From the NCBI RefSeq assembly GCF_000024905.1, contig NC_013522.1, positions 806,001-870,000 of the forward strand: a stretch of 64,000 nucleotides of DNA, in the 5' to 3' direction. The position numbers and the translations under genes are program-made. Below, in pieces: positions 16,561-25,174 of this stretch. The notes under the pieces are model-generated. The model was not told the DNA's origin, searched no databases, and saw only the letters and a list, made by a program, of their open reading frames with translations. The first letter of the stretch is position 1. Every line of letters starts with the position of its first letter. The DNA comes from Thermanaerovibrio acidaminovorans DSM 6589. GTDB lineage: Bacteria; Synergistota; Synergistia; Synergistales; Synergistaceae.

Positions 16561-16803
16561 ATGCAGGTTAAGGTTTTCTCCACGAAGACTTGTCCCTGGT
16601 GCGTGAAGGCGAAGGATTACCTCAAGTCCCTCAACGTGTCTTACGAGGACGTGGATGTGAGCGCCAACCGGGAGGCCGCCATGGAGATGGTTAGGGCCAC
16701 CAAGCAGATGGGGGTGCCGGTGATCCAGATAGGTGAGAAGTACATCGTGGGATTCGACCAGGGGGCCATCGAGAAGTCTCTCCGCGAGGCGGGGATCATT
16801 TAG
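16561..16803 (+). CDS. Glutaredoxin-like (NrdH/Grx family) thiol-redox protein
   Basis: This 80-residue protein has a thioredoxin fold with the redox pair CPWC (Cys11, Cys14), a cis-proline in GVPVIQIG and GFDQGAIE after it. Such proteins reduce disulfides or ribonucleotide reductase, using thioredoxin reductase or glutathione. The GGAGG at 16548-16552 is eight bases from ATG 16561, the last of three tandem ATG codons. It is a single-gene unit with its own promoter and palindrome and a hairpin downstream. The physiological partner is unknown; a TrxR-like gene lies at 49.3 kb. Confidence 0.88.
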   Translation: MQVKVFSTKTCPWCVKAKDYLKSLNVSYEDVDVSANREAAMEMVRATKQMGVPVIQIGEKYIVGFDQGAIEKSLREAGII

Positions 16804-16821
16804 GACACTTGCTTCTGCCTC

Positions 16822-16845
16822 AGTGGGCCGGCTATCCGGCCCACT
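16822..16845 (+). terminator. Hairpin downstream of the glutaredoxin gene
   Basis: AGTGGGCCGG (16822-16831) and CCGGCCCACT (16836-16845) form a perfect 10-bp stem with loop CTAT. The following sequence is only weakly T-rich. Confidence 0.6.
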
Positions 16846-16919
16846 TGCTGTATATGGGGGGCACATTTGGTATCATGTAGGGTGTAAGTAAAGCCCACAC
16901 TGCTTAGGAGGCGATAGCC

Positions 16920-17300
16920 ATGCTAACCACCATGACCATCAAGGGGATCCACTTTCACGCTTTCCATGGTGCCCTTGAGGTGGAGAGGGAGTTGGGGCAG
17001 GTTCTGGAGATAGAGCTCAGCATCTCCTACGACGTGGACCCCTCCTCCCTGGACAAGGACAAGATGCCCCCAATAATGGACGCTTCCGTCTACGATATAG
17101 TCCAGAAAGTGGTCATGACCACCAAGTTCAAGGCCATGGAGGGGCTGGCACTGGAGATAGCCCGTCGGATAATGTTAACCTACAGCGTGGCTGAGCTGGT
17201 CTCGGTGGTCATAAGGCGCAGGCAGCTTTTCATCCCCGGGGACGTCCAGTCCGCCGAGGTGGAGATAACCGTGGACCGCGAGGACCTGGGGGAGAAGTAA
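16920..17300 (+). CDS. folB: Dihydroneopterin aldolase family protein
   Basis: This 126-residue protein matches FolB: TIKGIHFHAFHGALEVERELGQ at the start, the central YDIVQKVV and ALEIARRIM helices and a basic IRRRQLFIPG segment near the end. FolB cleaves dihydroneopterin in folate synthesis; related epimerase or QueF-like activities are alternatives. AGGAGGCG lies before ATG 16920. No other fol genes are nearby. It starts the folB-pgi-glsA-sufCB run. Confidence 0.88.
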   Translation: MLTTMTIKGIHFHAFHGALEVERELGQVLEIELSISYDVDPSSLDKDKMPPIMDASVYDIVQKVVMTTKFKAMEGLALEIARRIMLTYSVAELVSVVIRRRQLFIPGDVQSAEVEITVDREDLGEK

Positions 17301-17302
17301 CC

Positions 17303-18628
17303 ATGGAAGGATCCCTTAGGTTCGCCTTCGGCGCCGCCTGGGGAAGGGACCTCCCGACTGGGGAGGTCCTTGCTTCCCTTAGGGGTAGCCTGGAGTCCGC
17401 CTTCGTTAGCCTTTCTTCCCGGGCTAATCCCTCTTGGCTTGGGTGGATGGACCTACCAGATCAGCCCCTGGATCAGATATTGGAGGCCGCCCGATGGCTC
17501 CAGGGTTTCGATGCCTTCGTTCAGGTGGGTATAGGTGGTTCCGCCCTGGGGAACCTGATGCTTCACCAGGCCCTGGTGGGTGACCTGGTCCTAGCGGACA
17601 GGCGCCCCGCCTTCTTCCTGGCGGACAACCCGGATCCCATGAAGCTGGAGGAGATCTGGGCCAAGGTCAAGGACACCGACTTTGCCCTAGTGGGGGTCAG
17701 CAAGTCGGGGTCCACCGCGGAGACCACCTCCCAGTTCATGTGGTTCCTACAAAGGCTGGGGTACGCCACCGACCGGGTGCTCCTCATCACCGATCCCCAA
17801 GGGGGGGTGTTCAGGGCCTTCGTAAACGAGACCGGGTGCAGGAGCCTTCCCCTCCGGTCCGACGTGGGGGGGCGCTACTCGGTCCTTAGCCCCGTGGGGC
17901 TCCTCTCCGCCGCTGCCTTGGGTGTAGATGTGGCGGGCATCCTTAAGGGGGCCAGGTCAATGCGGGACATGCTCCTGGCGGATGGGGCCTTCGATTTCAA
18001 CCCGGCCATGAGGCTGGCCTGCGCTCACCTTTACCACGAGATATCCGGCAGGCCCATTGCGGTGATCATGCCCTACTCTAGCAGGCTCGAGCGCTTCGCC
18101 GAGTGGTTCGCCCAGCTGTGGGGGGAGAGCCTGGGGAAGGCGGGAAGGGGTACCACCCCGGTGAGAGCCCTGGGGGCCATAGATCAGCACTCCCAGGTCC
18201 AGCTCTACATGGAGGGGCCCGATGACAAGTTCTTCACCTTGATAGACGTCAAGTTCCCCAGCGACCAGGTGATACCCCAGGTGCCGTTCAAGTCCCTGGA
18301 GCCCATAGGGTATCTGGCGGGGCACGGGTTGGGGGAGATGCTGAGGAGCGAGGCAATGGCCACCGCCGCCTCCCTGGCGGGGCAGGGGCGCCCTGTGGCC
18401 TGGATAGAGATGGAGGGCCTCACCCCCGAGTCCTTAGGGGAGCTCATCTTCTTCTACGAGTTCACCACCGCCCTGACGGGGCTGGCCATGGGCATAGACC
18501 CCTTCGATCAGCCGGGGGTGGAGCAGGGGAAGAGGTACACCTATGGGCTCATGGGGCGCCAGGGCTTCGAGCAGGATGCCAAGCGGGCCCGGGAGTCGTT
18601 CGGCCAGATAATGAACGACGTCATTTAG
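17303..18628 (+). CDS. pgi: Glucose-6-phosphate isomerase
   Basis: This 441-residue enzyme interconverts glucose-6-phosphate and fructose-6-phosphate. It has the sugar-phosphate block VGIGGSALGNLM, VSKSGSTAETTSQF and a QHSQVQLYMEGP segment with the conserved histidine, and is the short form typical of Firmicutes and Thermotogae. It begins two bases after folB. Together with pyk and a sugar kinase in this window it points to at least part of glycolysis or gluconeogenesis. Confidence 0.96.
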   Translation: MEGSLRFAFGAAWGRDLPTGEVLASLRGSLESAFVSLSSRANPSWLGWMDLPDQPLDQILEAARWLQGFDAFVQVGIGGSALGNLMLHQALVGDLVLADRRPAFFLADNPDPMKLEEIWAKVKDTDFALVGVSKSGSTAETTSQFMWFLQRLGYATDRVLLITDPQGGVFRAFVNETGCRSLPLRSDVGGRYSVLSPVGLLSAAALGVDVAGILKGARSMRDMLLADGAFDFNPAMRLACAHLYHEISGRPIAVIMPYSSRLERFAEWFAQLWGESLGKAGRGTTPVRALGAIDQHSQVQLYMEGPDDKFFTLIDVKFPSDQVIPQVPFKSLEPIGYLAGHGLGEMLRSEAMATAASLAGQGRPVAWIEMEGLTPESLGELIFFYEFTTALTGLAMGIDPFDQPGVEQGKRYTYGLMGRQGFEQDAKRARESFGQIMNDVI

Positions 18629-18666
18629 AGACCTCAGATGCGTTTAATTGTGGGAGGTACCAGGTC

Positions 18667-19587
18667 TTGATAAACAGCGTTTTGGAGACGGTTATCCAAC
18701 AGGTTCGTCCCCTGGCCCGGCAGGGTCGGGTGGCCACCTACATCCCCGAGCTTGGCAAGCAGGATCCGGACCTCCTGGGGATCGCCATGGCGTCGGTCCA
18801 GGGTGAGGTATGGACCGCCGGCGACTGGGACAGGAAGTTCACCATGCAGTCCATATCAAAGGTGGTCTCCCTGGGGCTGGCCATGGTGGAGATAGGGGAG
18901 GAGAGGGTCTTCTCCCGGGTTGGGGTGGATCCCACCGCGGATCCCTTCAACTCCATAATGAGGCTTGAGATGGTGGCGCCCCACAGGCCCCAGAACCCCC
19001 TCATAAACGCCGGTGCCATAGTGACCCTGTCGCTTCTTCCCCATGGGGAGGCCCGTGAGCGCTTCGAGGCGGTGAGAGACCTGGCAAGGCGGCTCACCGG
19101 ATCCCAAGACCTGAACCTGGACGAGGCGGTCTACCTGTCCGAGAAGGAGACCAGCGACAGGAACAGGTCGTTGGCTTACTTCATGAGGAGCGTTGGTGTC
19201 CTGGAGGGGGACATAGAGGACATCCTGGACAGCTATTTCATGCAGTGCAGCCTGAGCGTTAACGCCCGGGACCTGGCGGTCATGGGTGCCACCTTGGCGT
19301 CCGGCGGGGTCAATCCCTTCACCGGGGAGAGGGTCCTTCCTTCCAAGGTCTGCCGGGTCCTGAGGGCCCTAATGGCCACCTGTGGCCTTTACGATGGATC
19401 CGGGGAGTTCGCCGTCCGGGTGGGGGTTCCCGCCAAGAGCGGCGTGGGGGGAGGCATCGTGGCGTCGGTGCCGATGCGTTACGGCATAGGGGTCTTCGGA
19501 CCCGCCCTTGATCCCAAGGGCAACTCCCTGGGGGGCATAGCCATGCTGGAGAAGCTGTCCCAGGAGCTATCCCTCCGGGTCCTTTAG
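18667..19587 (+). CDS. glsA: Glutaminase
   Basis: This 306-residue serine-dependent beta-lactamase-like glutaminase hydrolyses glutamine to glutamate and ammonia. Motifs include FTMQSISKV with the catalytic Ser-X-X-Lys, NPLINAGAI, the conserved ETSDRNRSLAY, and a C-terminal PAKSGVGGGI. The TTG start follows GGGAGGTACC. In an amino-acid fermenter this fits glutamine catabolism, an inference from the likely lifestyle. Confidence 0.96.
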   Translation: MINSVLETVIQQVRPLARQGRVATYIPELGKQDPDLLGIAMASVQGEVWTAGDWDRKFTMQSISKVVSLGLAMVEIGEERVFSRVGVDPTADPFNSIMRLEMVAPHRPQNPLINAGAIVTLSLLPHGEARERFEAVRDLARRLTGSQDLNLDEAVYLSEKETSDRNRSLAYFMRSVGVLEGDIEDILDSYFMQCSLSVNARDLAVMGATLASGGVNPFTGERVLPSKVCRVLRALMATCGLYDGSGEFAVRVGVPAKSGVGGGIVASVPMRYGIGVFGPALDPKGNSLGGIAMLEKLSQELSLRVL

Positions 19588-19611
19588 GCTTCTAGAGAGG
19601 AAGGCTTGACG

Positions 19612-20364
19612 ATGACCAACAGAGAGCCGTTGCTTTTGGTGGAGGACCTGGAGGTCCAGCGGGAGGGCAACGTAATATTAAAGGGCCTCGACATAAAGGT
19701 GAACCGGGGGGAGGTGGTGGGGGTACTGGGCCGCAACGGGGCGGGAAAGTCTACCCTGGCCTACTCCATAATGGGGCTTCCCCAGTACGCTCCCTCCAAG
19801 GGCAGGGTGATCTTCGAGGGGCAGGACGTGACGGATTGGAGCATAACCGACAGGGCCCGGGCGGGGATAACCCTGGCGTGGCAACACCCGGCCCGGTACG
19901 AGGGCATAACCGTCGGGGAGTATCTCTCCCTGTCCCGCAAGGACCTGGGCCGCCAGGAGCTATTGGAGGCGTTGAGCCTCGTTCAGCTGGAGGGGGCTTA
20001 CCTGGATCGCCGGGTGGACAAGGCCCTATCCGGCGGGGAGAGGAAGAGGATCGAGCTGGCGTCGGTGTACCTGATGCGCCCGAAGCTGGCCATCCTGGAC
20101 GAACCGGACTCCGGGGTGGACCTGTTGGCCCTGGTGGAGATAATGGAGCTCTTCCGCAGGATGGTCCGGGAGGGGAGCTCGGTGCTCATAATAACCCACC
20201 GGGAGGACGTGGCCGCCCAGTGCAACAGGTCCTACCTTATATGCCGGGGGCACGTGATCCTGGAGGGGAGCGCCGAGGCGGTCAAGCGTTACTTCATGTC
20301 CCAGTGTGAACCCTGCTCTGATTCATCCCCGGACCTGGTTGGGGAGGTGGCCAAGGATGTTTGA
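19612..20364 (+). CDS. sufC: SufC-type ABC ATPase for Fe-S cluster assembly
   Basis: This 250-residue ATPase has Walker A GRNGAGKST, signature ALSGGERKR, Walker B LAILDEPDSGVD and the Q-loop region typical of SufC. Together with SufB it forms the ATP-driven scaffold for Fe-S clusters. I chose ATG 19612, eight bases after GAGGAAGG; TTG 19606 is too close. It overlaps the downstream sufB-like gene by eight bases. The cysteine desulfurase is not nearby, so sulfur supply must come from elsewhere. Confidence 0.93.
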   Translation: MTNREPLLLVEDLEVQREGNVILKGLDIKVNRGEVVGVLGRNGAGKSTLAYSIMGLPQYAPSKGRVIFEGQDVTDWSITDRARAGITLAWQHPARYEGITVGEYLSLSRKDLGRQELLEALSLVQLEGAYLDRRVDKALSGGERKRIELASVYLMRPKLAILDEPDSGVDLLALVEIMELFRRMVREGSSVLIITHREDVAAQCNRSYLICRGHVILEGSAEAVKRYFMSQCEPCSDSSPDLVGEVAKDV

Positions 20365-21301
20365 TGTGGCTTCCGAGTACAAGGCGTTGGTGGAGGTGGC
20401 GGAGAGGAGCTCCGGTGCCCACTTCGGTAGCCCCGACACGGTGTCGGTGGTGGTGCACGGCAACAAGGTGCTGTCCTCCCTCGTCCTACCCGGGGTTGTG
20501 ATAGATGCGGAGGAGACCCAGGACGGCATAAGGGCCCTCATAACCGTCCAGGAGGGGGTTAAGCTTGCCAAGCCAGTTCACATCTGCTTCGGCCACCTGG
20601 GCAGGGAGGGTCGCCAGACCATAGACACCAAGATAAGGATGCGCAGGGGTTCTCAGGCGGTCTTCCTGGCCCACTGTGTCTTCCCCAACGCGGAGGAGTT
20701 CCTCCACCAGATGGAGGGTGAGATCCACCTGGAGGAGGGTTCGTCCCTCACCTACAACGAGGTTCACGTCCACGGTCCGGAGGGGATGATCGTGGTCCGC
20801 CCCAAGACCAACGTGGTGTTGGAGGACAAGGCGATCTACCGGGGGGATTTCACCCTGGTGGAGGGCCGGGTCGGAGACCTCTCCATAGACATCTACGTGG
20901 ACGCCAAGGGGGTGGGCAGCTCGGTGGAGATAACCTCCAAGGTCTACGGGAAGATGGACGACCGTTGCCTTGTCCAGGACGTGGTGAAGCTATCGGGCCG
21001 GGACAGCACCGCCCTGGTGAAGGCCCGAGTGGTCCTCAAGGACAGGAGCACCGGCACCTTCTACGGGACCATCGATGGGGCCGCCCCGGGGGCCAGGGGG
21101 CATGTGGACTGCACCGAGATAGTTCAGGGTGAGGCGGTGGCGGAGGCCTCCCCGGTGGTCCGGGCCTCTCACGCGGAGGCGGAGATAACCCACGAGGCTG
21201 CCATAGGCCGGATCGCGGACGACAAGATCGCGGGGCTGATGGCCAAGGGGCTCACGGAGGACGAGGCGGTGGACTTCATCGTTTCCGGGCTTCTGAAGTA
21301 G
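20357..21301 (+). CDS. sufB: SufB/SufD family Fe-S assembly scaffold (short form)
   Basis: This 314-residue protein has the SufB/D beta-helix core and the C-terminal GAARGHVDCTEIV-like and SHAEAEITHEAAIGRI blocks. It is much shorter than E. coli SufB (about 495 residues), matching the compact SufB of two-gene sufC-sufB systems in anaerobes. ATG 20357 follows GGGGAGGTGG. It probably acts with SufC as a minimal Fe-S assembly complex; no sufD, sufS or sufU is adjacent. Confidence 0.9.
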   Translation: MFDVASEYKALVEVAERSSGAHFGSPDTVSVVVHGNKVLSSLVLPGVVIDAEETQDGIRALITVQEGVKLAKPVHICFGHLGREGRQTIDTKIRMRRGSQAVFLAHCVFPNAEEFLHQMEGEIHLEEGSSLTYNEVHVHGPEGMIVVRPKTNVVLEDKAIYRGDFTLVEGRVGDLSIDIYVDAKGVGSSVEITSKVYGKMDDRCLVQDVVKLSGRDSTALVKARVVLKDRSTGTFYGTIDGAAPGARGHVDCTEIVQGEAVAEASPVVRASHAEAEITHEAAIGRIADDKIAGLMAKGLTEDEAVDFIVSGLLK

Positions 21302-21330
21302 GTTAGGGGCGCCTGGCGGATATGGCGGCA

Positions 21331-21365
21331 GAGGGATGGGGAGAGCTGAGCTCCCCCCATCCCTT
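21331..21365. terminator. Convergent terminator after sufB
   Basis: AGGGATGGGG (21332-21341) pairs with CCCCATCCCT (21355-21364), extended by an inner GAGC/GCTC stem around a TGA loop. It lies between convergent sufB and the ATP-grasp gene. Confidence 0.7.
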
Positions 21366-21377
21366 CAAGTTTCAACG

Positions 21378-23135
21378 TTAGTCTTCGCACGGGGGATTCA
21401 CTCGGTTGGCCACCACCACCCCCCGGTTCTCGGTGCCGTCCGAGTAGACTGAGAAGCTACCCCGGTAGATCCTTATGGCCATGTGGGGGCCCTGGACGAA
21501 GGGGGCGGAGTCGAACCAGTCCTGGTCGAACAGGTTTCCAGTCTCCCCGTCGTATACCGGAAGGTACATTACGTTGTCCGTTTCCAGATCGGAGAAGAAG
21601 TGGGTGCCGTAGGACAGCTCCGGCATGTGCCCCGACTTTGGTATCCCCAGCTCCACGATGCAGGCGCACTGGGTCAGCTCGTTGTATTGGACCGGCACCC
21701 CAAGCTCCGGGTTGCTGGAGCCCACCCTACCTGGGGCCACCAGTACGTATCTCTGGTCCCCCATGGACTGGTTGATATATCCTATCCCCCTGGCAACCGA
21801 GTGGAAGTCCGGATCCGAAGAGTATATCCGGTAGTCCACGTAGACCAGATAGGGTATGTCCTCAAGGACCCCGTCGGTCACCATCCGGTCCGCCATGAGG
21901 ATCACTTTTCGCCCCGTGAGGTCCGGGATCTTGGCGGAGCCCACCGCAACGCCTCCGATCCAGAGGGGCCTGGATTGCAGGAGCTCCAGCTGGTCCTCCG
22001 TGGGTTCGTAGGCGTATTCGATGTCCGCAGGTACCCCCATGCTCTGCTCCAGCAGGGGCAATAGGGCCCTCATGCGGTCGAAGAACCTGCGACACTTCTT
22101 GGGGAAGTCCTCGAAGGTGAAACATATCTTGGAGTAGGCGTTTGGGATCTCGGTTGAGTAGTCCACCGATGAGAAGTAGCCCGTGTCCCCGTCCACCGTG
22201 TACAGCTGGGCGAAGGTCCCCAGGTTTGGGTGCCAGCGGAGGAGCTCCCGCCACAGGGTCTTCACGTCCAGGGTGACCAGCTCCTCGGTGGTGCCGTCGA
22301 TGGCCTGGAACTTTTCCTGGGCGTGCTTCATTATCTTGTAGGGGTTGGACCCCTCGGGCCTAAGGGCCGGGTTGGTGAGGGAAAAGGTCCTGGCGTACCC
22401 CCGTTTGGTGCTCATGGTCCCAAGGCCGAACACGAACCTAAGGATCCCGTCCTCCATCCTGATCCGGGTTGTCCAGCGCCTCACGTTCCTTGAGTAGCCC
22501 ACCCCGCCGGTGGTGGGGTAGTAGTACCTGCCCCTCCAGCGACCGGACATCCTCATGACGATTATCCCCATCAGATCGTCCCCCAGTTGGTGCTTCTTGC
22601 GGTAGCTAACCGCGGTTGGGAAGTAGGTTCGGGCGTATATGCGGAGGATCTCCTCCTCCACCCTTCGGACCCTCTCCTCTAGGGATCCCCGGTTCATTAG
22701 GAAGGTGGACCTGTACTTGCCCGCGAAGGAGTGCTTGATGGAGTCCTCCAGCACGCTGCTGCTCCGAACCACCACCGGATCCTCCACCCGGGATAGGAAG
22801 TCCCTCAAAGGGGGGATCACGTAGTCCGGAAGGCGGGTGGAGAGGAAGGCCGCCTCCACTGCGGTGCCGTCGTCCCCTATCAGGGACTTAACCCGGTCCT
22901 GGCCCCCGATGCTTTCCATGACCTGAAGGAACACGTCGGTGCCTATGAACATCGATGGGGGGATTCTTACCGACGCCAGGAGCTCGTTGCCGCTTGACCA
23001 AAGGCGCCTTGCGGCGTAAAGGAGGGACCTCCCCTTCCCCCCGATGGAGCCGGTGCCAATTATCATGGGCCTGAAGTCCTCGTTGTCCCTGGGGTCCCAG
23101 GAGAAGTATCGCTCAAGGGTCTCCTGATCTTGCAC
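21378..23135 (-). CDS. Orphan PEP-synthase-like ATP-grasp protein (PPDK N-terminal domain only)
   Basis: This 585-residue protein has the ATP-grasp domain of PEP synthase/pyruvate phosphate dikinase: IGTGSIGGKGRSLLYAARRL, VVVRSSSVLEDS, FAGKYRSTF and a late LELLQSRPLW. It lacks the swivelling phosphohistidine domain and the PEP/pyruvate barrel. The C-terminal 170 residues carry VLVAPGRVGSSNPELGVPV and GTHFFSDL, a pattern I recall from other PEP-synthase-like signalling proteins. The GTG start has AGGAGG seven bases upstream. A phosphotransfer or nucleotide-binding regulatory role is possible; the function is unknown. Confidence 0.8.
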   Translation of the reverse strand: MQDQETLERYFSWDPRDNEDFRPMIIGTGSIGGKGRSLLYAARRLWSSGNELLASVRIPPSMFIGTDVFLQVMESIGGQDRVKSLIGDDGTAVEAAFLSTRLPDYVIPPLRDFLSRVEDPVVVRSSSVLEDSIKHSFAGKYRSTFLMNRGSLEERVRRVEEEILRIYARTYFPTAVSYRKKHQLGDDLMGIIVMRMSGRWRGRYYYPTTGGVGYSRNVRRWTTRIRMEDGILRFVFGLGTMSTKRGYARTFSLTNPALRPEGSNPYKIMKHAQEKFQAIDGTTEELVTLDVKTLWRELLRWHPNLGTFAQLYTVDGDTGYFSSVDYSTEIPNAYSKICFTFEDFPKKCRRFFDRMRALLPLLEQSMGVPADIEYAYEPTEDQLELLQSRPLWIGGVAVGSAKIPDLTGRKVILMADRMVTDGVLEDIPYLVYVDYRIYSSDPDFHSVARGIGYINQSMGDQRYVLVAPGRVGSSNPELGVPVQYNELTQCACIVELGIPKSGHMPELSYGTHFFSDLETDNVMYLPVYDGETGNLFDQDWFDSAPFVQGPHMAIRIYRGSFSVYSDGTENRGVVVANRVNPPCED

Positions 23136-23176
23136 TGGTGGGCCTCCTCTCTTGGGTCCTGATGCTTCCTTGGGTT

Positions 23177-23920
23177 CTAGCCCTCACGCCCCCATCCCAG
23201 GGGACGTGGAATGGACGTAAGGGCGTTTAGTATGTTGCCCGTCACGTCCGGCACCTCAGACTCGATCTCCCTTATGAGCCCCTTGACCCTGGTTCGCTGG
23301 GTTACCCTCCCGAAGGGACAGGGGGGGGCCATGGTCTTCAACCCCAGGCGGCGGACCTCCGCCTCTATGGCGGATTCCCGCAGTAACACCAGGGGCCTTA
23401 TCACCTTTACGTTGGAACGGGACATGGTCATGGCGGGCTCGAAGGATCTGAAGCGGCCCGCCATCAGCAGGTTCATCATGGCGGTCTCCACCGCGTCGTC
23501 CAGGTGGTGCCCCAGCGCTATGGCGTTGCAACCCCTCTCCCGGGCCGCCGAGGCCAATATGCCCCGCCTCAGGTTGGCGCACAGGCTGCACGGGTTCCTC
23601 TCCCCTCGCCCCTCTATTATCTTGAACGTGTCGTGTCGGATGAGCACGAAGGGTACCCCTATATTAGCCGAGAACTCCTCAAAGGGGGCGGGGTCCATCT
23701 CCCCCCCGGTGGGGTCGATGAAGCAGGTCATGAGGTGGAACCTCACCGGGCTCCGGCGCTGAAGCTCCCGGAGGCAGATGGATAGCAGCATGCTGTCCTT
23801 CCCCCCCGACAGGCCTATCATTATCCTGTCTCCTGGGGCTATCATGGAGAAAAGGTGGACCGCCTTGCCCACCTGGTGTCTTATGTTCCTGGATGGAGAT
23901 GGGGTGTTCTCGTCAGACAT
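23177..23920 (-). CDS. TtcA/TilS-family PP-loop tRNA-modifying protein (TtcA-like)
   Basis: This 247-residue protein has the PP-loop GLSGGKDSML, followed by CSLCANLRRG (CXXC) and PPCPFGRVTQRTRV. TtcA enzymes use such cysteines and an Fe-S cluster to thiolate cytidine 32 of tRNAs; this fits better than TilS, which lacks the CXXC. The start ATG has a GGGAGAAG box. It is divergent from the sensor kinase gene. The exact tRNA target cannot be read from sequence. Confidence 0.85.
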   Translation of the reverse strand: MSDENTPSPSRNIRHQVGKAVHLFSMIAPGDRIMIGLSGGKDSMLLSICLRELQRRSPVRFHLMTCFIDPTGGEMDPAPFEEFSANIGVPFVLIRHDTFKIIEGRGERNPCSLCANLRRGILASAARERGCNAIALGHHLDDAVETAMMNLLMAGRFRSFEPAMTMSRSNVKVIRPLVLLRESAIEAEVRRLGLKTMAPPCPFGRVTQRTRVKGLIREIESEVPDVTGNILNALTSIPRPLGWGREG

Positions 23921-23965
23921 CGGCTCTTCTCCCGGAGGTTGAGTTTCGTGTGGTCGTGTCCGAAT

Positions 23966-23971
23966 TATAAT
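23966..23971 (+). promoter_or_regulatory. Perfect TATAAT -10 box before the sensor kinase gene
   Basis: TATAAT lies 33 bases upstream of the kinase start. No good -35 hexamer is at 16-18 bases (GTTTCG at 17), so the promoter may need an activator. TTGAGT is present but 21 bases away. Confidence 0.45.
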
Positions 23972-24004
23972 GGTGGGGAGAGATTTTGCCAGGGGGGCTG
24001 GGGT

Positions 24005-25174
24005 TTGGAGAAGGACGGTTGGATCAAGAAGATAGACGAGACCATAGACGTGGCGGCCAAGTCCCTGGACTCCAGCATAGAGACCGTACTGGACATAAAG
24101 GATGAGATAAGAACCAGCGTCAAGGAGAAGCAGCGAGAGATAGAAGAGTTGAGGCGGGAGCTGGATGATGTGATGGCCGCCTCGGACTCGTTGGCGGAGG
24201 CGTACAAGAAGGCCCGGGCTCGTCTAGCCAAGGGGGCTCAGATGAAGGATGAGGCCCTGCAGGCGGAGGCCTACGAGGAGGCCTCCCGGCTAATGAAGCT
24301 TAAGGGAAGTTTCGAGGAGAGGGAGCGGAACCTGAGGCGCCGGCGGGATCAGCTGGAGAGGGACAAGGCCAGGCTCGAGAGAATGCTGTTCAAGACCGAT
24401 GAGACCATGTGGAAGCTGAAGCTGGCGCTGGCGGTAATAAGGGAAAACGCCGGTTCCCCCAAGCTCAATCCATCGGAGGCCAGCTACAGGGATCTGGCCA
24501 TGGCCCTGAGGCTGGTGGAGCAGGAGAGCCTCCGGCTGGCCAGGGACGTTCACGACGGGCCGGCCCAGCACTGCTCCGGTGCGCTCCTAATATTGGACAA
24601 GCTCGAGTCCTGCGTGGCCGGGGGTGATGCGCCAGGCGCCATGAGGGAGATAGAGTGCCTTCGGGAGCAGATGCGGGATGCGGTTTTGGACTTCAGGAAC
24701 TTCCTTTGGCGCCTCAAGCCTTCAGGGTTGGACCTAGGGCTGGAGCACGGGCTAAAGGTCCTGGCCCAGGTTATATCCGAAAGGTACAAGGTAAAAGTGG
24801 ACGTGGTGGTTAAGGGAGGGGCCGACTGTCTCAACGGTCCGGGCAGGGCCAATGCTTACCGGGTGATCCAGGAAGCGGTGACCAACGGCATCCGTCACGG
24901 GGGCGCCAGGAACGTTAAGATCCTGGCGTCCTTTGGGGACGCGGCCGCCACGTTCAAGGTCCAGGACGATGGCAGGGGCTTCGACCCCGAGGAGGCCAGG
25001 GCGGAGGCCCATAGGAGGGGTTCCTTCGGCCTCGTCAACATGGAGGAGCGGGTGCGGTTGTTGGGAGGCACCCTGAGGATAGATAGCGCCCCCGGCAAGG
25101 GGGCGGCGGTAGTATTCAGCATACCCCTTGGGAGGTTGGACCATGAGGAAGATACGGATAGTTCTGGCGGATGA
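24005..25174 (+). CDS. DegS-like cytoplasmic sensor histidine kinase
   Basis: This 389-residue kinase has a long N-terminal coiled-coil region (about residues 40-160) and no membrane segments, then a HisKA_3 dimerisation helix with the phospho-acceptor in ARDVHDGPAQH and a HATPase domain with NAYRVIQEAVTN, DDGRGFD and GLVNMEERV. This is the architecture of Bacillus DegS. The TTG start gives almost the DegS length and lies downstream of a perfect -10 box. It overlaps its response regulator, so they form a pair. The signal is unknown. Confidence 0.9.
   Translation: MEKDGWIKKIDETIDVAAKSLDSSIETVLDIKDEIRTSVKEKQREIEELRRELDDVMAASDSLAEAYKKARARLAKGAQMKDEALQAEAYEEASRLMKLKGSFEERERNLRRRRDQLERDKARLERMLFKTDETMWKLKLALAVIRENAGSPKLNPSEASYRDLAMALRLVEQESLRLARDVHDGPAQHCSGALLILDKLESCVAGGDAPGAMREIECLREQMRDAVLDFRNFLWRLKPSGLDLGLEHGLKVLAQVISERYKVKVDVVVKGGADCLNGPGRANAYRVIQEAVTNGIRHGGARNVKILASFGDAAATFKVQDDGRGFDPEEARAEAHRRGSFGLVNMEERVRLLGGTLRIDSAPGKGAAVVFSIPLGRLDHEEDTDSSGG

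Noticed and set aside
15406-16866. A 486-codon open frame on the minus strand extending rsmA upstream
   Set aside because: It runs antisense through the glutaredoxin gene and across tRNA-Pro; the family starts at about 16209, where a proper ribosome site is found.
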